A program made the position numbers and the translations under genes. Positions 47,791-62,287 of a DNA stretch of 64,000 nucleotides are shown here, piece by piece. Numbering within the stretch: position 1 is the stretch's first letter; every line of letters begins with the position of its first letter. The stretch lies in the NCBI GenBank assembly GCA_027943335.1, contig BSBK01006353.1, forward strand, positions 124,001-188,000, read 5' to 3'. The DNA is from Chamaecyparis obtusa (Eukaryota; Streptophyta; Pinopsida; Cupressales; Cupressaceae). Below the pieces are notes generated by a model, which did no database searches, was not told where the DNA came from, and was given only the letters and a program-made list of their open reading frames with translations.

Positions 47791-48629
47791 ATTAAAACAA
47801 CGATGACATGCAAAAGATGTAATAAATATTATAAATGAGCAATAAATGTAACAAGGAAGTTAAAAATGACTCACTAGAGGTCCGTAGTTAGGTGGTCTCC
47901 GATACCATCGACATCTCTTAAACCGATGCTCTCTAATAGAGACAACCATCTGAAAAATTAAAGGAAGCTCAGAGAAAAATCTCACAAGTCAAAAGTGAAA
48001 ATGAATAGTAAATCAAGGTTTTTCAACCTATTTAAGCTAATTTGACCTAATTTAGAAGTGAAATTTTGACTTTGACCTATATTAACCTATCAGTTCAACC
48101 AAGGCAAATTGTGAATCATGGCATATCATCAGTGTTTTTTAGAAATGAAAACATATTGGATCAATCAATCAATCAAATTTTTCAAATCAAGCATCAATAT
48201 GTTTTATTTCTGAGGAGGCATACCATTGGATAATCAGATCAACAACAATAGTAACATCATAAAAAATCAAGAGACCGAGCATCAAATCAAAGCAAAAGCT
48301 TTTATCAGGAAATTTTTTGTAATCAAATGAATGGGGCATCACATCGAAACCAAACATCAAATCAGTTATCATATCAAGATTTTTCATCAGGATCAAGCAT
48401 CATATCAAGGATTCATCAAAGAATGACCATCATATCAGAATGATCATCAGAACCACATCAATTGAGAGTTTCATATCGATCATATCTACATCAATCTCAT
48501 ATCATAAATCAAGGATTGACCATTGAAAGACATCAAATGAACATCAAAGATCGATCATCAATGAATTGGGACCTATCATCAAGCAAAATCAGAGTATTCT
48601 TTGAATTGACATGCTTCACATGTCAACTC
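47791..48629 (+). other. Element B 3' untranslated region next to LTR
   Basis: Non-coding, ATCA-rich. The last 350 bp are closely similar to 50040-50383 of element A. Confidence 0.6.
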
Positions 48630-48642
48630 AAAGAGGGGCATT
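48630..48642 (+). other. Polypurine tract of element B
   Basis: AAAGAGGGGCATT abuts the 3' LTR; the same sequence precedes the element A 3' LTR (50384-50396). Confidence 0.8.
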
Positions 48643-49446
48643 TGTAATCACCTAAAAATGGACAAAGAGCAAATCAAAGCAATTGAATCACAATGCATAA
48701 TTAGCCAATCACAATTAAAATCAAGTCCTAATTCAAGATAAATCAAAATACAATTAAATCAAATAATTGTATAGTCTTGGATTAAATTAAATTCAACCCA
48801 TTCAAGGGGTACATGGCTAAAATAAATTAATTAAATCAATTAATAAATCTCAATTACTCTCAACAACCCAAAAGGAGAGGAAATTCAATCAACCAATGAG
48901 ATTTGAGGAAAGGCATTCACATGGATCAAGCCAAATTCAATCTCAATCACTCAAAGTGAAAGAGAATCTTGACCATTGATCTTGTCTACTTGTCCCAAGC
49001 TTTGAAGACACAAACTTTGCATCATCTTCAAAGGGTGGAACCAAGGACTCAACCAAGGTTTAATCATGATCAAACACAACTACACCCCATACCATTGGAA
49101 AATCTATAAAAGGAAGGCCTAAATCCTTCATAATTATCAACCACACATCTGAGAATTGCATTGAACCTCTTGCAATTTGAGTTTAGAAAGGCATTTGAGA
49201 GCTTAATTAGCATTTACTTTGATATAGTTGTTAGCTTTAACTTGTTTATCTTATCATTCTCATTCTAGGATTATCATTAATGGAAGCTTGTTGAGAGCTT
49301 TGCATTAAAAATCTTAGTAAGAGAGCCATAGGATGCTCAATTGATCATTAATTTGTTAAATAGTTTCTCTATTATGGTTTAATTTAGTTACTATTTCATT
49401 TATTGATTCAACCTTAATTCTATGAAGATACTTTCCCTAGTATACA
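48643..49446 (+). repeat. Element B 3' LTR (with two deletions)
   Basis: 804 bp against 860 bp for the 5' LTR. The difference is two deletions of about 22 and 34 bp near its start; the second is bounded by an ATCAAAAT repeat in the 5' copy. Followed by the ATACT duplication. Confidence 0.95.
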
Positions 49447-49451
49447 ATACT
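49447..49451. repeat. Target site duplication of element B (ATACT), right copy
   Basis: Identical to 33059-33063. Confidence 0.95.
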
Positions 49452-50383
49452 CAGTCTGACTATCAAAAGTACATCAATGTCATCAAGATATATCATCAAA
49501 ATGATTCATGCTTCATCAAGGACATCATCAATAATCAATCATGGTGATCAACTAGGGGCAACCTAATCCTGTTCATCACCTTATCTTCTATCAATCCCTA
49601 TTTTGCATCATGAGAACATCCAATCAACCCTGTATCATGAAAACATCTAATCATATCATATCAAATATCAATCAGTCAAATCATCCAAGTGATCATCTAA
49701 CATTAATCAAGTTATCATATCATCCATTTTCTCATCTTGAGCACATCAAATCTCCTAACTCTAGATCTTGAGGAAGGAAAATCAACCCATCAACTTATCC
49801 TAACAGATTGACATCAACATCAACCAAATGATTCTGATTGACATCAAACGATACCAAAACCATCATCAACTTATCTAGAGAATCAAAATCTTATCAATCA
49901 AATCTTTTCTCATCAAATTCTCTCATGATCAGGGTATTTCCAAATTTCTATATCAGGAAACAAATCAAAATTTCCCATTCTCAACCAAATCATCCAAAAT
50001 CATTTCGATTCATTTCTCGAGGGGGCATGCAATCATATCATCATCAGCATAAGGAAATAAAAGCATAATATTTTATTAGGAAATTTTTTGTAAATCAATC
50101 GAATGGGGCATCACATCGCAATCAATCATTAAATCAGGTATCGCATTAGAATTTTTCATCGAATCAAGCATCATATCAAGGAACAATCATCAGAATGACC
50201 ATCAAAGAGCAACATCAATTGAATGAACATCATCAAGAACTACATCAATCTCATATTAGATATCAAGAATTCATCATCGAATACCATTAAATGAACATCA
50301 AAGATCGACCATTGACATAATCAGGACCTATCATCAACAAGATCAGAGTATTCTTTGAATCAACATGCTTCACACGTCAACTC
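49452..50383 (+). other. Element A 3' untranslated region, part after nested element B
   Basis: Non-coding and ATCA-rich. Its end matches the corresponding part of B. Confidence 0.65.
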
Positions 50384-50396
50384 AAAGAGGGGCATT
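50384..50396 (+). other. Polypurine tract of element A
   Basis: AAAGAGGGGCATT directly before the LTR start TG at 50397. Confidence 0.8.
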
Positions 50397-51275
50397 TGTA
50401 ATCACCTAAAAATGGACAAAGACAATTAAGTACTAAATCAAGGAAAATCAAAGCAAATCAAGGGCAAGATCAAAGAAATTGAATTGAATCAAACATTTAG
50501 CCAATCAAAATTAAAATCAAGTCTTAATTCAAGATAAATCAAAATCAAGAGCATTTTAATCAAATATAAATCAAATCAATGTGCAATTAATTCTATTAAT
50601 TGTATAGTTTTGAATTAAATCAAATTCAACCCATTGAAGGGGTACATGGCTAAATAAATCAATTTAAATCAATTAATAAATCCTAATTTCTCTCAACAAC
50701 CCAAAAGGGGAGGGAATTCAATCAACCAATAGGATTTGAGAAATGCATTCACATGGATCAAGCCAAATTCAATCTCAATCACTAAAAAAGAAAGAGCATC
50801 TTTTCCATTCATCTTGTCTACTTGTCCCAAGCTTTGAGGACATAAGCTTTTCATTGTCTTCAAAGGGTGCGACCAAAAACTCATCTCAAGCTTAATCATG
50901 ATTAACACAACTACACCCCCTACCCTTGCATAAATCTATAAAAGGAAGGCTAAAATCAATCATAATTCATAACCACACATCTTAGAATTGCATCAAACCT
51001 CTTGCATTTTATAGCTAGAAAGGCAAATTAAGGCAAATTAGTTGTATTTCATTTGGAATTGAACAATTTAGCTTGTTTATCATATCATTTCTCATTCTAG
51101 GACTACCATTAATGGTAGCTTGCTGAGAGCTTCACATTAACACTCTTAGATAGAGATCCATAGGATGCTTAATTGTGCTTTATTTGCTAAATAGAGTATT
51201 AATTGTGGTTTATTTAGTCTCTATTTGATTTATTGTATGATACTAATTCTATGAAGGTACATTTCCTTGCACACA
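50397..51275 (+). repeat. Element A 3' LTR
   Basis: 879 bp, partner of 25746-26624, with a TATA box at 50937-50944 and the TTTAT duplication at 51276-51280. Confidence 0.96.
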
Positions 51276-51280
51276 TTTAT
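51276..51280. repeat. Target site duplication of element A (TTTAT), right copy
   Basis: Identical to 25741-25745. Confidence 0.95.
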
Positions 51281-51984
51281 CATAAAAGAAAACATTCATA
51301 CATACTATATGCATAAACCATTTAAATAAGAAAAGGATCAATCCAAACATAATCACATGTGAACATAGTAATAACATAAATGTCTCATAATTGCACCAAT
51401 ATCTTAATATCAATAAAAAATGATAAAAAGAGAACATGTTGAATCAAATTAATTTAGTATTAATATATGAGTCCAAATATATAAGAGTTTATCAAATACA
51501 AACATGGGAGACATTATACACTCAATTAGGTACAAAAACATATAATATATCAAATAATTATATGCTATAGAATCAAGAAAAAATTATTGATAATAGGAAT
51601 CTTGAATACACATATCCAAGAATAAAATTATTGTAATACACAAGATACACATGAGAAACACATAACCATCTCACTAAATACCACAACCATGAAATAAATC
51701 ACCACAAGGAAATTAGTACATTTCCATCCACAAACCTCAATGTAGTAAGGCCAATAAAATTTGACATGTTGAGGAACCATGTATTAAAATATGAAGGGGG
51801 TCTAAACACACCAATCAAGGAAGGAAAAATGGCCATAAATAATGGTATCAACAAGAATATAGAAATTACATATTGATACACAATCATAGAAACAAACACA
51901 AAAATGACCTATGCATTCCTTATACATAGTCAGAGATGTTGATGGGATCCAATCATATCAAGAATACAAATGAGAAGGGAATTA
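51281..51984. other. Gene-free flank
   Basis: AT-rich; I see no gene and no repeat with a partner in the window. Confidence 0.5.
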
Positions 51985-54640
<2,656 letters not shown>

Positions 54641-55550
54641 CAAATAATGAGGTTCAAAAATAAAGGGATAAAGGGAGTGGCTTTCTGATCTAGTTTGAAT
54701 TCCATTCTCTTAGTTAAATCAAGATGATCTGGGCTATTCTTCCCCCTTTTTCCAAAGCACAAATTCATTGACTATGTCCCTCCAAAAATATATGTAACAA
54801 GCCACTATGAGATGAGATGGAAAGCTTAGCTTATCACATGGTAATGTTTATGTTGTCCTCCTTTATCCACTCTAGAATATTGAAAGTGGGACAACTAATC
54901 TTAGAAGAAACCTTTATAAAAATAGAGTCCACCTTAGCTTGCTGAGATGTTTGAGGCTAATCTTGTCTCATGTTATATTTTCTAACAAATTGATTTTAAT
55001 ATGACACATAGGTCTTATCTAAAGTATCTAATTGTGTATCCCCTTGAGGTAGTCGGGAAGTTGATATCCAACCAACTATAAAAGATATTACAATCTTCTC
55101 TTCTCTTCTTTTTTGTTGTGTTCTAGGCCATCAAATTAGCATTTAATTGGTTTATGCCATATACATATATCTCATTCCAATTTACCAATGTAGAGTCAAT
55201 GTATTTTCTCTTGCTTTCCAATAGCTTGTCGACTTGATTTGAATTATTGTCCTGACGATGTTGGTCTATTTTGGACTAGTAGAGTCTAAATGAACTCTCC
55301 ATCTTGATGTGCATTCTAATTGTGTGGAACATTGCATGGGTAGAACCACTCATGCTCTTGGATTAGATTATTTTGGAGTAGAAAATTTCCTTTAAAGTTT
55401 TGTCAATAGTTGGATTACAAGTACATGTTTAAAATAATTGTAAGATAAAGTGTTACATGATCATGTCTAAAATGTCTCCCTATCCTTATAACTTGACACT
55501 TGTGAATAATACATTCTTCATCATAAAAAATACTAAAAAAGTAATCAAGG
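54641..55550. other. Gene-free flank before element C
   Basis: Probably further decayed gypsy sequence, but I could not assign any of it. The last five bases, CAAGG, may be the left target duplication of element C. Confidence 0.4.
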
Positions 55551-57062
55551 TGTAAACACCTAAAAATCCTTTAGAAAATAAAGTATTTTTATTTTCTGAA
55601 AAATCCCTGATGACATCATCATTTGTTAATTATTTATTTATTTAATTAATTAATTTATTTTTATGTCATTAAATCCCTTTATCTTAATTAAAAATATTTA
55701 ATTAAGAAATACCTCCAAAAATGTTTAAATCTTATTTAAACATTATCTCCTTATTTATTAATTATTTAATTAATAAATTGACCGAAAATCCCAAAATAAA
55801 TAATTAATTTATTTTTTGCCCAAAACTTGGCCAATTTTCTTAAGACCACTAACCTCTTCCAGAATCTTCTAATCCTTCTTTAATTTCAATTAAAGGCTAA
55901 TCCCCTCATTTCCTAACCCTAATCCCAACTCAAAATATTTAATTAAGATTAAATATTTAATCCTCATGTTTATTAAATTCATTTTAATATATATTCTCAA
56001 ATTTAAACCATGGAAATAAATAAATCTTTATCTATTTCCTAAAATCTATATTTATCCTAAGAAAATTCTAGACTCTTCTAGAAAGTCCTAATCCTAATCC
56101 TAATCCTAATCCCCCCCCCTAATCCTGTCACATTCCCTAACCAAGGTTAGCCAACTCCTAAGCTTAACCCAAAGTCAACAAACTTCTAGAAACTTCTCTT
56201 ACATGCATTAAATGCATTTAAGGCCTCCTTATCCCTCTTACATGCATTTATCATGCATTTAAGAAGCCCCTCACCCCTTTCTTACACCCTTTGACCTTAG
56301 ACACATTTCCCAAATTGTGCACATCCCTCTCATCTTTCAACCAATGCCCTTGTGACACTTGTCACAAGGAGGTGGCCCTGAACTAGCACAATCCATGTGC
56401 TCCCCTTTGAATGAATCTTGGCCTCTCTTAAGGATTTTGATCCTGGCCACTCATTCCTCCTTCCCAAAACCTATAAATGCTCCTCATTTCCAAGAGTAAA
56501 TAAAACCATTCACCTTTTATTTCAAGCAATGTTATAATGCTAGAATAGCTCTAAATCATTTAGCTTTCATACTAATTGTTAGTCTTTCATCATTTTCAAG
56601 CTTTCTTAAAAACACATCTTAGCATAGATTTAATGAATTAACATAGTTTATTTCATTGTTTTGCATGAGCATAGCATCATATCACATCTCTATTTGGTCT
56701 AAAATCAATCTTAGCATAAACATCATGTAGCTTAAATCTTCATTTCAACATCATTTGGATCCTTGAGGCCTTAGGGGAAAATCAGGTGTTCTATACCTAT
56801 TTTGTGCCATTTATGGGGTTTTCATGGATCTCAATCCATCCTAAAATACATAAGGAACATGCTCCATGCACTTAGAGAGCACACCCACATCCCCTTAAGC
56901 AAGAGCAAATCAAACAGTGCTTGGGTGCACCTGTTTTAGCTCAATTTGAGGTGGCTTAGTTTAGAGTTTTCTTGTTTTGAATTGATTTCATGTTAGGCTA
57001 AAATCTAATCTTTGTTTGGCTTGAGTCTTTCAAAACAGGTATCCTCGAAAGCCTTGTCCACA
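55551..57062 (+). repeat. Element C 5' LTR (inferred from its ends)
   Basis: Starts TGTAAACACCTAAAAATCC, similar to the A and B start TGTAATCACCTAAAAATGG, and ends GTCCACA just before a primer-binding site. 1512 bp. TATA box at 56472-56478. No partner is in the window, so the start is inferred from the shared terminus. Confidence 0.75.
56472..56478 (+). promoter_or_regulatory. TATA box in element C LTR
   Basis: TATAAAT in the context CCTATAAATGC, about 590 bp before the LTR end. Confidence 0.5.
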
Positions 57063-57065
57063 TTC

Positions 57066-57083
57066 TGGCATGCCCAGTGGGAC
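57066..57083 (+). other. Primer-binding site of element C
   Basis: TGGCATGCCCAGTGGGAC, three bases after the LTR end CA. It resembles sites of other plant gypsy elements; tRNA not assigned. Confidence 0.7.
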
Positions 57084-57169
57084 CCAAACCCACAAATCAA
57101 CTTGATTAGATCATACTTTGTACTCTCATATTTGCCATTTTTCATGAATAATTTGCAGGAAACAGATGA

Positions 57170-57880
57170 AATGTCACCTACACATAGTTCAGTCATGCCT
57201 AAACACAGTTCAGTCACACCTATGAAGAATCTGATGACGCCTACAAGCTCTGTATCGATGCCTATTTTCTAAAGATTTTCTGTGCTTGATAACTTCTATT
57301 CTGTCTAAACTTCTTTTCTGTCGCCTGCAACAGAAATAATCACGCCTATGAGATAAACATTCACACGTCCATGTATAGAATTCTTGCCTATAATCATTTC
57401 ATTTTCACTTGTATCCATTCCATTATCGCCTATCAGCATTCTGTTATCGCCTGTAAAAATTTCATTGCCGCCTACACCTGTTTGAGTGTCGCTTAGGCAT
57501 TTTTTACTGTCGCCTGTGCACGTTTTACTACCACTTTTGCACATTTGACTGTTGCTTATGATTATTTTTGCTGTCGCTTATGCACATTTCATTGTCACCT
57601 ATGCACAATTAAGTGTCGCCTTTGAATATTTAAGTGTCGCCTATACCTGATTAAGTGTCGCCTGTGAACATTTGCCTATCGCCTGTACACAACTTTCTGT
57701 CACCTATGAAATTTTTTGTTGTCGCCTTGGCATATTTTGTTGTCACCTGGAATCATTTCTCTATCACTTGCATAGATTTCTCTGTCGCCTGTAATCATTC
57801 CGCTGTCGCCTGAGAGTTTTTCGGTGTCGCATGTGCATTTTCCAGCATTGCGTATTAGCTAGACAGTGTCGCTGTCAACT
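57170..57880 (+). repeat. Element C leader: array of about 20-bp TGTCGCCT repeats
   Basis: Some 25 to 30 degenerate units spaced 18-22 bp, each with TGTCGCCT or a close variant followed by RTG, a short spacer and ATTT. Best preserved from 57470 to 57840. It ends GCGTATTAGCTAGACAGTGT (57850-57869), nearly as in B. No continuous frame. Confidence 0.85.
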
Positions 57881-59315
57881 GTGTTTTTGCCTTAATTTTT
57901 CTTAGATTCATAAAAAGCAAAGGCCAAACAAATCTTGAATGAAACTAAGGAAAAGAACTTAGGTCCTAAGAGTCATTATCATTTTGAAAATCAACACAAT
58001 CTTGAATGATCTAAATTGGAAAGAACAAGCATCTCTATTCCCTCTTCAATTCAAGCAAAGCACAAATTCAATCTTGAATGCCTTAAGGACAAAACAAAGC
58101 ACTTCAAAGTTCTAAATCAACACGATAATTCAATCTTGAATGCCCAAGTCAAAGCAACTGCAAATGCTCGAAAGTCTTTTGGAAAAAGAACAACTCAAAA
58201 TCTAAACACTTGTGTCTTTAGTTATTCAAATTCAAACATCACTTAATCAATTTGGAAGAAAGAACAAACTTGCTTGATGTGCATTTAGGAGTTTTTCAAA
58301 ATTCTTGCAAAATCCTGTTAAAGTAAGCAACGTAGAACATTTTGGACTCAAACAAGTTCACTTGTTCTACTTTTAGCGAGGCCTGTCCAGGGAGAAAAGT
58401 GCTTCCTCCTCGGAGAACGACCTCAACTGGTATCCCCCCCAACGGTATATAAATAAAGTGAAGGCAAAAAGTACTCACTTATATCTCCTAATCCACAGAC
58501 ATTTTGTGCCAAATGCAAATGTCTGGGTATAGGTAAATATTCCTCCCCCAGCGTTGTTGGCTAGGCTCTTGAGTGAGTCACAGGCGGTCAGCATAACTGG
58601 GTATGGAGACTCCATGGAACTATTAAAAACTTGACAAAATAGAGGCTACCCTATCTACATCTGAAAGTATCAAAATCCTTGTGCAAGGACTGATTCCAAG
58701 GGGTTTACCGGGTCACCTCAAGATTACTCACCATTTGTATTCCCTTCTAGGGGGTACCAAGCTGTGGGCAAGCAATTTTGATACTCACCTTCCTTAGGTA
58801 GATCTGTTTGAAATGCTTGACAGTCAATACTCCATGAAAACATTGTTGGAACATAAACGTTTCAAAGCTTTATCAGAGTCAGTTATCTTGTTTGTATCTC
58901 ACAAGGTTGCTTTGTCCCTTGTGGAGATTGCTTTTCCAAAAATCTTGTTGAAATCTATCCTTTGCCATTGGAAAAACATCAAACTGATCTACAACTTGGT
59001 TCAAAGATACTCAGAAAAGCCATGTCAATCCAAATCCTCCCAAAATCCAGAAAATGTCCAAGCTTTCAAAATCTCAAATCATGGTCTTCCAGTCATATTC
59101 AATCCAGTCTTGTCATCCTTTCCTCCTATCCTAGGTTAGAAAAGTCATCTTGGTCATCCCCCATCCCCTTGTCTATCTTCCTCTAAAGTTAGTTTTTCTT
59201 CCAAACTTGAGTCAAATCCAATCCTAGTCTGACCCTGTCAGTCATTCCAATCTAAGTCTTAGTCTTCCAATCCATCTTCATCCTTCATTCCTATCCAACT
59301 CATCCACAAGTCAGC
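57881..59315 (+). other. Element C region between leader and protein frame
   Basis: A 76-codon frame (58016-58246) lies where A and B have their short conserved frame, but I see no convincing sequence match, so it is not called. GCGAGGCCTGTCCAGGGAG near 58377 faintly resembles ACGAGGCCAGTGAGAGGGAC of the A/B conserved block. Confidence 0.4.
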
Positions 59316-61483
59316 ATGTCTCAAAACTATTATGATGAGTTTGGTTATTATGTCTCTCCCCTCAATCCATCCTATCCCAAAGATGATGAAAGCCTTGTAG
59401 ATCACGATGCGTATTTTGAAATCTTAGCAAGTTTTCTCCAAACATCCCCAGCATCCAATCATTCCTCCAAAATATCCTATCATGCCTTCACACTTATCCA
59501 CTAGCACTCCCTTTCATGTCCTTGGCAAGGAAAATCTATTATCTTATCCATCCACACCTTATCCCTATCTTAAACCTACACATCCTCCATATGCATCCTT
59601 CATACCTCCATCTCCTACTATGGTCATATCCCAATCACCATCATCCCATAGAAACACTTCACGCTACTTCCCTTATCTAAAGAATCCATCCACTCATCCT
59701 CCAAATCTTTCTCAAAACCAACAACCAAGTCTTCCAATCCTTTTCCCCAATCCACTATCCTATCTCAATCACCATCTTCTATTCCAAACCATATTTCAAA
59801 AAATCCCTCCCACAAGCAAAGTGCATCCTTCAAACCACTTCATATCTCACACCTCGATCCATCACCTCTACCTCTTTAGCACCATCATCCCCTCAGAAAA
59901 TTCAAAATCTTCCACCCCACCTTCATGTGAGGACCATATAAGCCCCCCATCTTCTACACATTCTAATCCTTCACCTCCTCCAATCCGAAAGTCTCAAGGA
60001 GTTTCACAAAGAAGCCAACAACAAATCCCACTCCTAGAGTTGAAGAGCCAAGCCATCTCAACACTTCATGTGAAGCCATCATTGATGAGGCCCATCCATC
60101 GCTCCCATCTATCATTTATCTTCCATACATTGATCCTCTTCCGTCTCCTAGCATCATTAAGGCCCTTCCATCTGAAGTCTCCATCCAATCACAACCAACA
60201 TTACCTCCTCCTAGTATTATCCAAAGCATATCTAATGAGCCCCATGAGTTCACCCTTCTTCCTACCATCACAGCTATAGAATCTTCCATCCTTTCATCCA
60301 TACCATCTAAAGAGTTCTTCCTTCTTCCAGACATCACAGCTACAAAATCTCCCACCCTTCCATCCACCCCATCTAAAGAGTCCATCCATGCATCCCCTAG
60401 CATTCTATCCACACAAATCCTACCATGTCAAGATCTTGTCCAAAAGCATGTTGAAATACTCATAGAAGAAAATCAAGATCCAATCCCTTCACTTCCCCCA
60501 TCACATGTTCTATTGCTTCCATCACCCCCAATCCAAAATCCTACAATCCCAATTCCTCAATCCAAGATCCTATCACCCCAGTTTCTCCAGCTAAAGATTC
60601 ATTACTATCCCCCAATCCCAATCAAAATCCCATCATCCCATCCTCTCCTCTTGAGGATCCTCCGATCCAAACTATCCAGCTGCCAACACTCTATCCTCTT
60701 GGTCCACTTATGTTTGTCAGAGGCAGCCCACTTGAAGCAGAAGCAATAAGTTCTATATCTTCCATCAGGGAACCAGAAACTGGATGTTTATCATATTCCC
60801 CAAGTCAGAAATATCCTTGTTTGCATAAAATGCTCAAGAAATGGAATTATCAAGGCAAAGGCCTAGGCTCTTGTGAACAAGGAAATCTGGAGCCCATTCA
60901 AGACAAGAAACATCCAAAGTTATGTGGCATTGGTCACACATCAGAAGAAGGCACTTCCTCCAAAAATGTTGGTACAACTAAAGTTAAATTCAAGCATCCT
61001 TCCAAACCCACCATCACATCTTCCAAGGCATACAATGTTATTCCTCCTCCTCCATCATTACAACCCAGGACAACCTATCACATTCCTACTTCATCCTCCA
61101 AATCCATTTTGGGTCCCTATGTCCCAAAATCTACTAGCACATATCCTTCACATGCTATATCCATTTTGGGACCTTACATTCAAAAATATGATCCCCCATC
61201 TTATCCTACTCAGTCCTTCATCCAAAATCCAAGCATCCCTAGTCGGGATCAACAAAGGCACATGCCCACATATCCTATCTACCAATCTCCCTCCATCTCT
61301 CCATCCATATTTCCTCCATCCCGCACATCTCCTCATATTCACTCTGATGCTCCCCACAATTTGGATGCCATATCCAAGATGCATAAAGGGAAATATCCAC
61401 AAAAAGCCAAAGATTGTCATGTCCAGCCTAAACGACATGGTCAACCAAAGCAAAATCCAATCAAGCGATCCAATGCATCCTAA
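59316..61483 (+). pseudogene. Element C proline-rich G-patch protein (frameshifted)
   Basis: Starts MSQNYYDEFGYYVSPLNPSY at 59316, then changes frame near 59490 into a long proline/serine-rich stretch (to 60279) and again before 60710. The frame 60710-61483 holds a G-patch (LHKMLKKWNYQGKGLGSCEQ, then GNLEPI; about 60824-60902), then SSKSILGPYVPK and SILGPYIQK (61096-61190), then DQQRH (about 61249). SILGPY, its repeat and DQQRH recur in the same order in element A. No protease active site is seen in front of the G-patch, unlike element B. Function unknown; a G-patch suggests RNA contact. Confidence 0.75.
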
Positions 61484-61610
61484 TGGCTGCAAAGGCCCAA
61501 CAAAGTACAAGAAAAATCCACTACATGGCCACAAAGGCCCAACAAAGAAAAAGCAAAATTTGATGCATACCAATGGCCACAAAGGCCCACCAAAGCTAAA
61601 ACAAAAATGA
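61481..61610 (+). repeat. Three-copy tandem repeat encoding (G/C)HKGPTK-type units
   Basis: Units of about 40-45 bp with GCAAAGGCCCAACAAAG, CACAAAGGCCCAACAAAG and CACAAAGGCCCACCAAAG. Translated they give GCKGPTKYKKN, GHKGPTKKKQN and GHKGPPKLKQK: a short basic repeat. Confidence 0.85.
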
Positions 61611-61939
61611 TGTGGATCCCAAAGCAAAAAGATGTAATGCATCTAAAAGAAATATCCATAATGACATCCAAAGTTGCTAATACCCCAGCTACTCAGTCTT
61701 CTCCTCCATCTTCTCAATCTATTTTGGGTCCCAAAGATCCGAAATCTCCTAGCATAAATCCTCCATCATATCTACCTATATCTTCTGAAACCCCTCCACT
61801 TCATTCATCTTCCTCGCAACATGTGCCAATGTTGATCCTAACAATATCCCCCTATCACGATCACTTTCCATCTTTTCATCCAAACACTTTATACCACCAT
61901 ATATCCCATCTCCCCCATCTCATCCATGCCTTTGCATAA
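61607..61939 (+). pseudogene. Element C tail of proline-rich protein (MWIPK region)
   Basis: MMWIPKQKDVMHLKE followed by SSQSILGPKDPK. Collinear with MWVPKS and SILSP in element A at 30353-30570. Probably once continuous with the preceding frame. Confidence 0.55.
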
Positions 61940-62177
61940 TTCCTCCATCCTAACAAAGTTGTACCAACATCCAAGCACATCAGAAAGATCAGTGAAGAAC
62001 GTCAGCAACAAATTAGAAAATGTCACCAACCTGACAACACCAAATCAGAAAGTCAGCAACACATCAAAATATCAGAAGGTCAGCATCTAGTTAGTAGAAA
62101 ATCAGGAAAATCCATAAAAATTGGAAAAATCAAGAGAAAAGTATCAAAAAAAGAAAAGAGAAAAACATTCATCCTAT

Positions 62178-62246
62178 GGTGAAAACTTGGCAATTCAAGC
62201 ACCTTGGACAAGTACCATGGTGAAAACCTGGCAAACAGGCGTCATG
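62178..62246 (+). other. Conserved RNA hairpin pair, element C
   Basis: Copy 1 (62178-62203): outer GGTG/CACC, AAAA 62182-62185, inner CTTG/CAAG, loop GCAATT. Copy 2 (62216-62246): outer CATGGTG/CGTCATG (7 pairs, two G-U), AAAA 62223-62226, inner CCTG/CAGG, loop GCAAA. An A-rich purine tract precedes the pair, as in A and B. Confidence 0.75.
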
Positions 62247-62277
62247 CGTAGGCCCTCCCCCCAATTCCTTTCTATAG

Positions 62278-62287
62278 TTGGGGGCCA
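62278..62287 (+). other. TTGGGGGCCA motif after the hairpins, element C
   Basis: Equivalent to the motifs at 31087 (A) and 43884 (B). Confidence 0.45.

Larger units (their letters stand above)
33064..49446 (+). mobile_element. Element B: Tat-like gypsy retrotransposon with an antisense ORF, 16.4 kb
   Basis: LTRs 33064-33923 and 48643-49446, ATACT duplication, primer-binding site, polypurine tract, and domains in the order gag, protease, G-patch, RT, RNase H, archaeal RNase H, integrase. Between pol and the 3' LTR lie hairpins and a minus-strand Plant Mobile Domain pseudogene. Extra frames in this interval, including antisense ones, are known from plant Tat elements. LTR divergence is about 3.5% apart from two deletions, yet the coding part has many stops and frameshifts. 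Confidence 0.95.
25746..51275 (+). mobile_element. Element A: Tat-like gypsy retrotransposon without pol, hosting element B
   Basis: LTRs of 879 bp each (25746-26624 and 50397-51275), a TTTAT duplication, a primer-binding site and a polypurine tract define it. Removing nested element B and its duplicated ATACT leaves about 9.14 kb. The internal part has a repeat-rich leader, a short conserved frame, a gag-like/proline-rich frame, hairpins and a long 3' region, but no protease, RT, RNase H or integrase that I can find. LTRs differ by about 3% (hand count: about 13 substitutions in 465 bp of the downstream half). It shares leader, short frame and 3' region with B, so it is probably a non-autonomous relative. 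Confidence 0.92.

Noticed and set aside
56085..56130. Interstitial telomere repeat
   Set aside because: The unit is TCCTAA, a few copies only, followed by a C run; plant telomeres use CCCTAAA.
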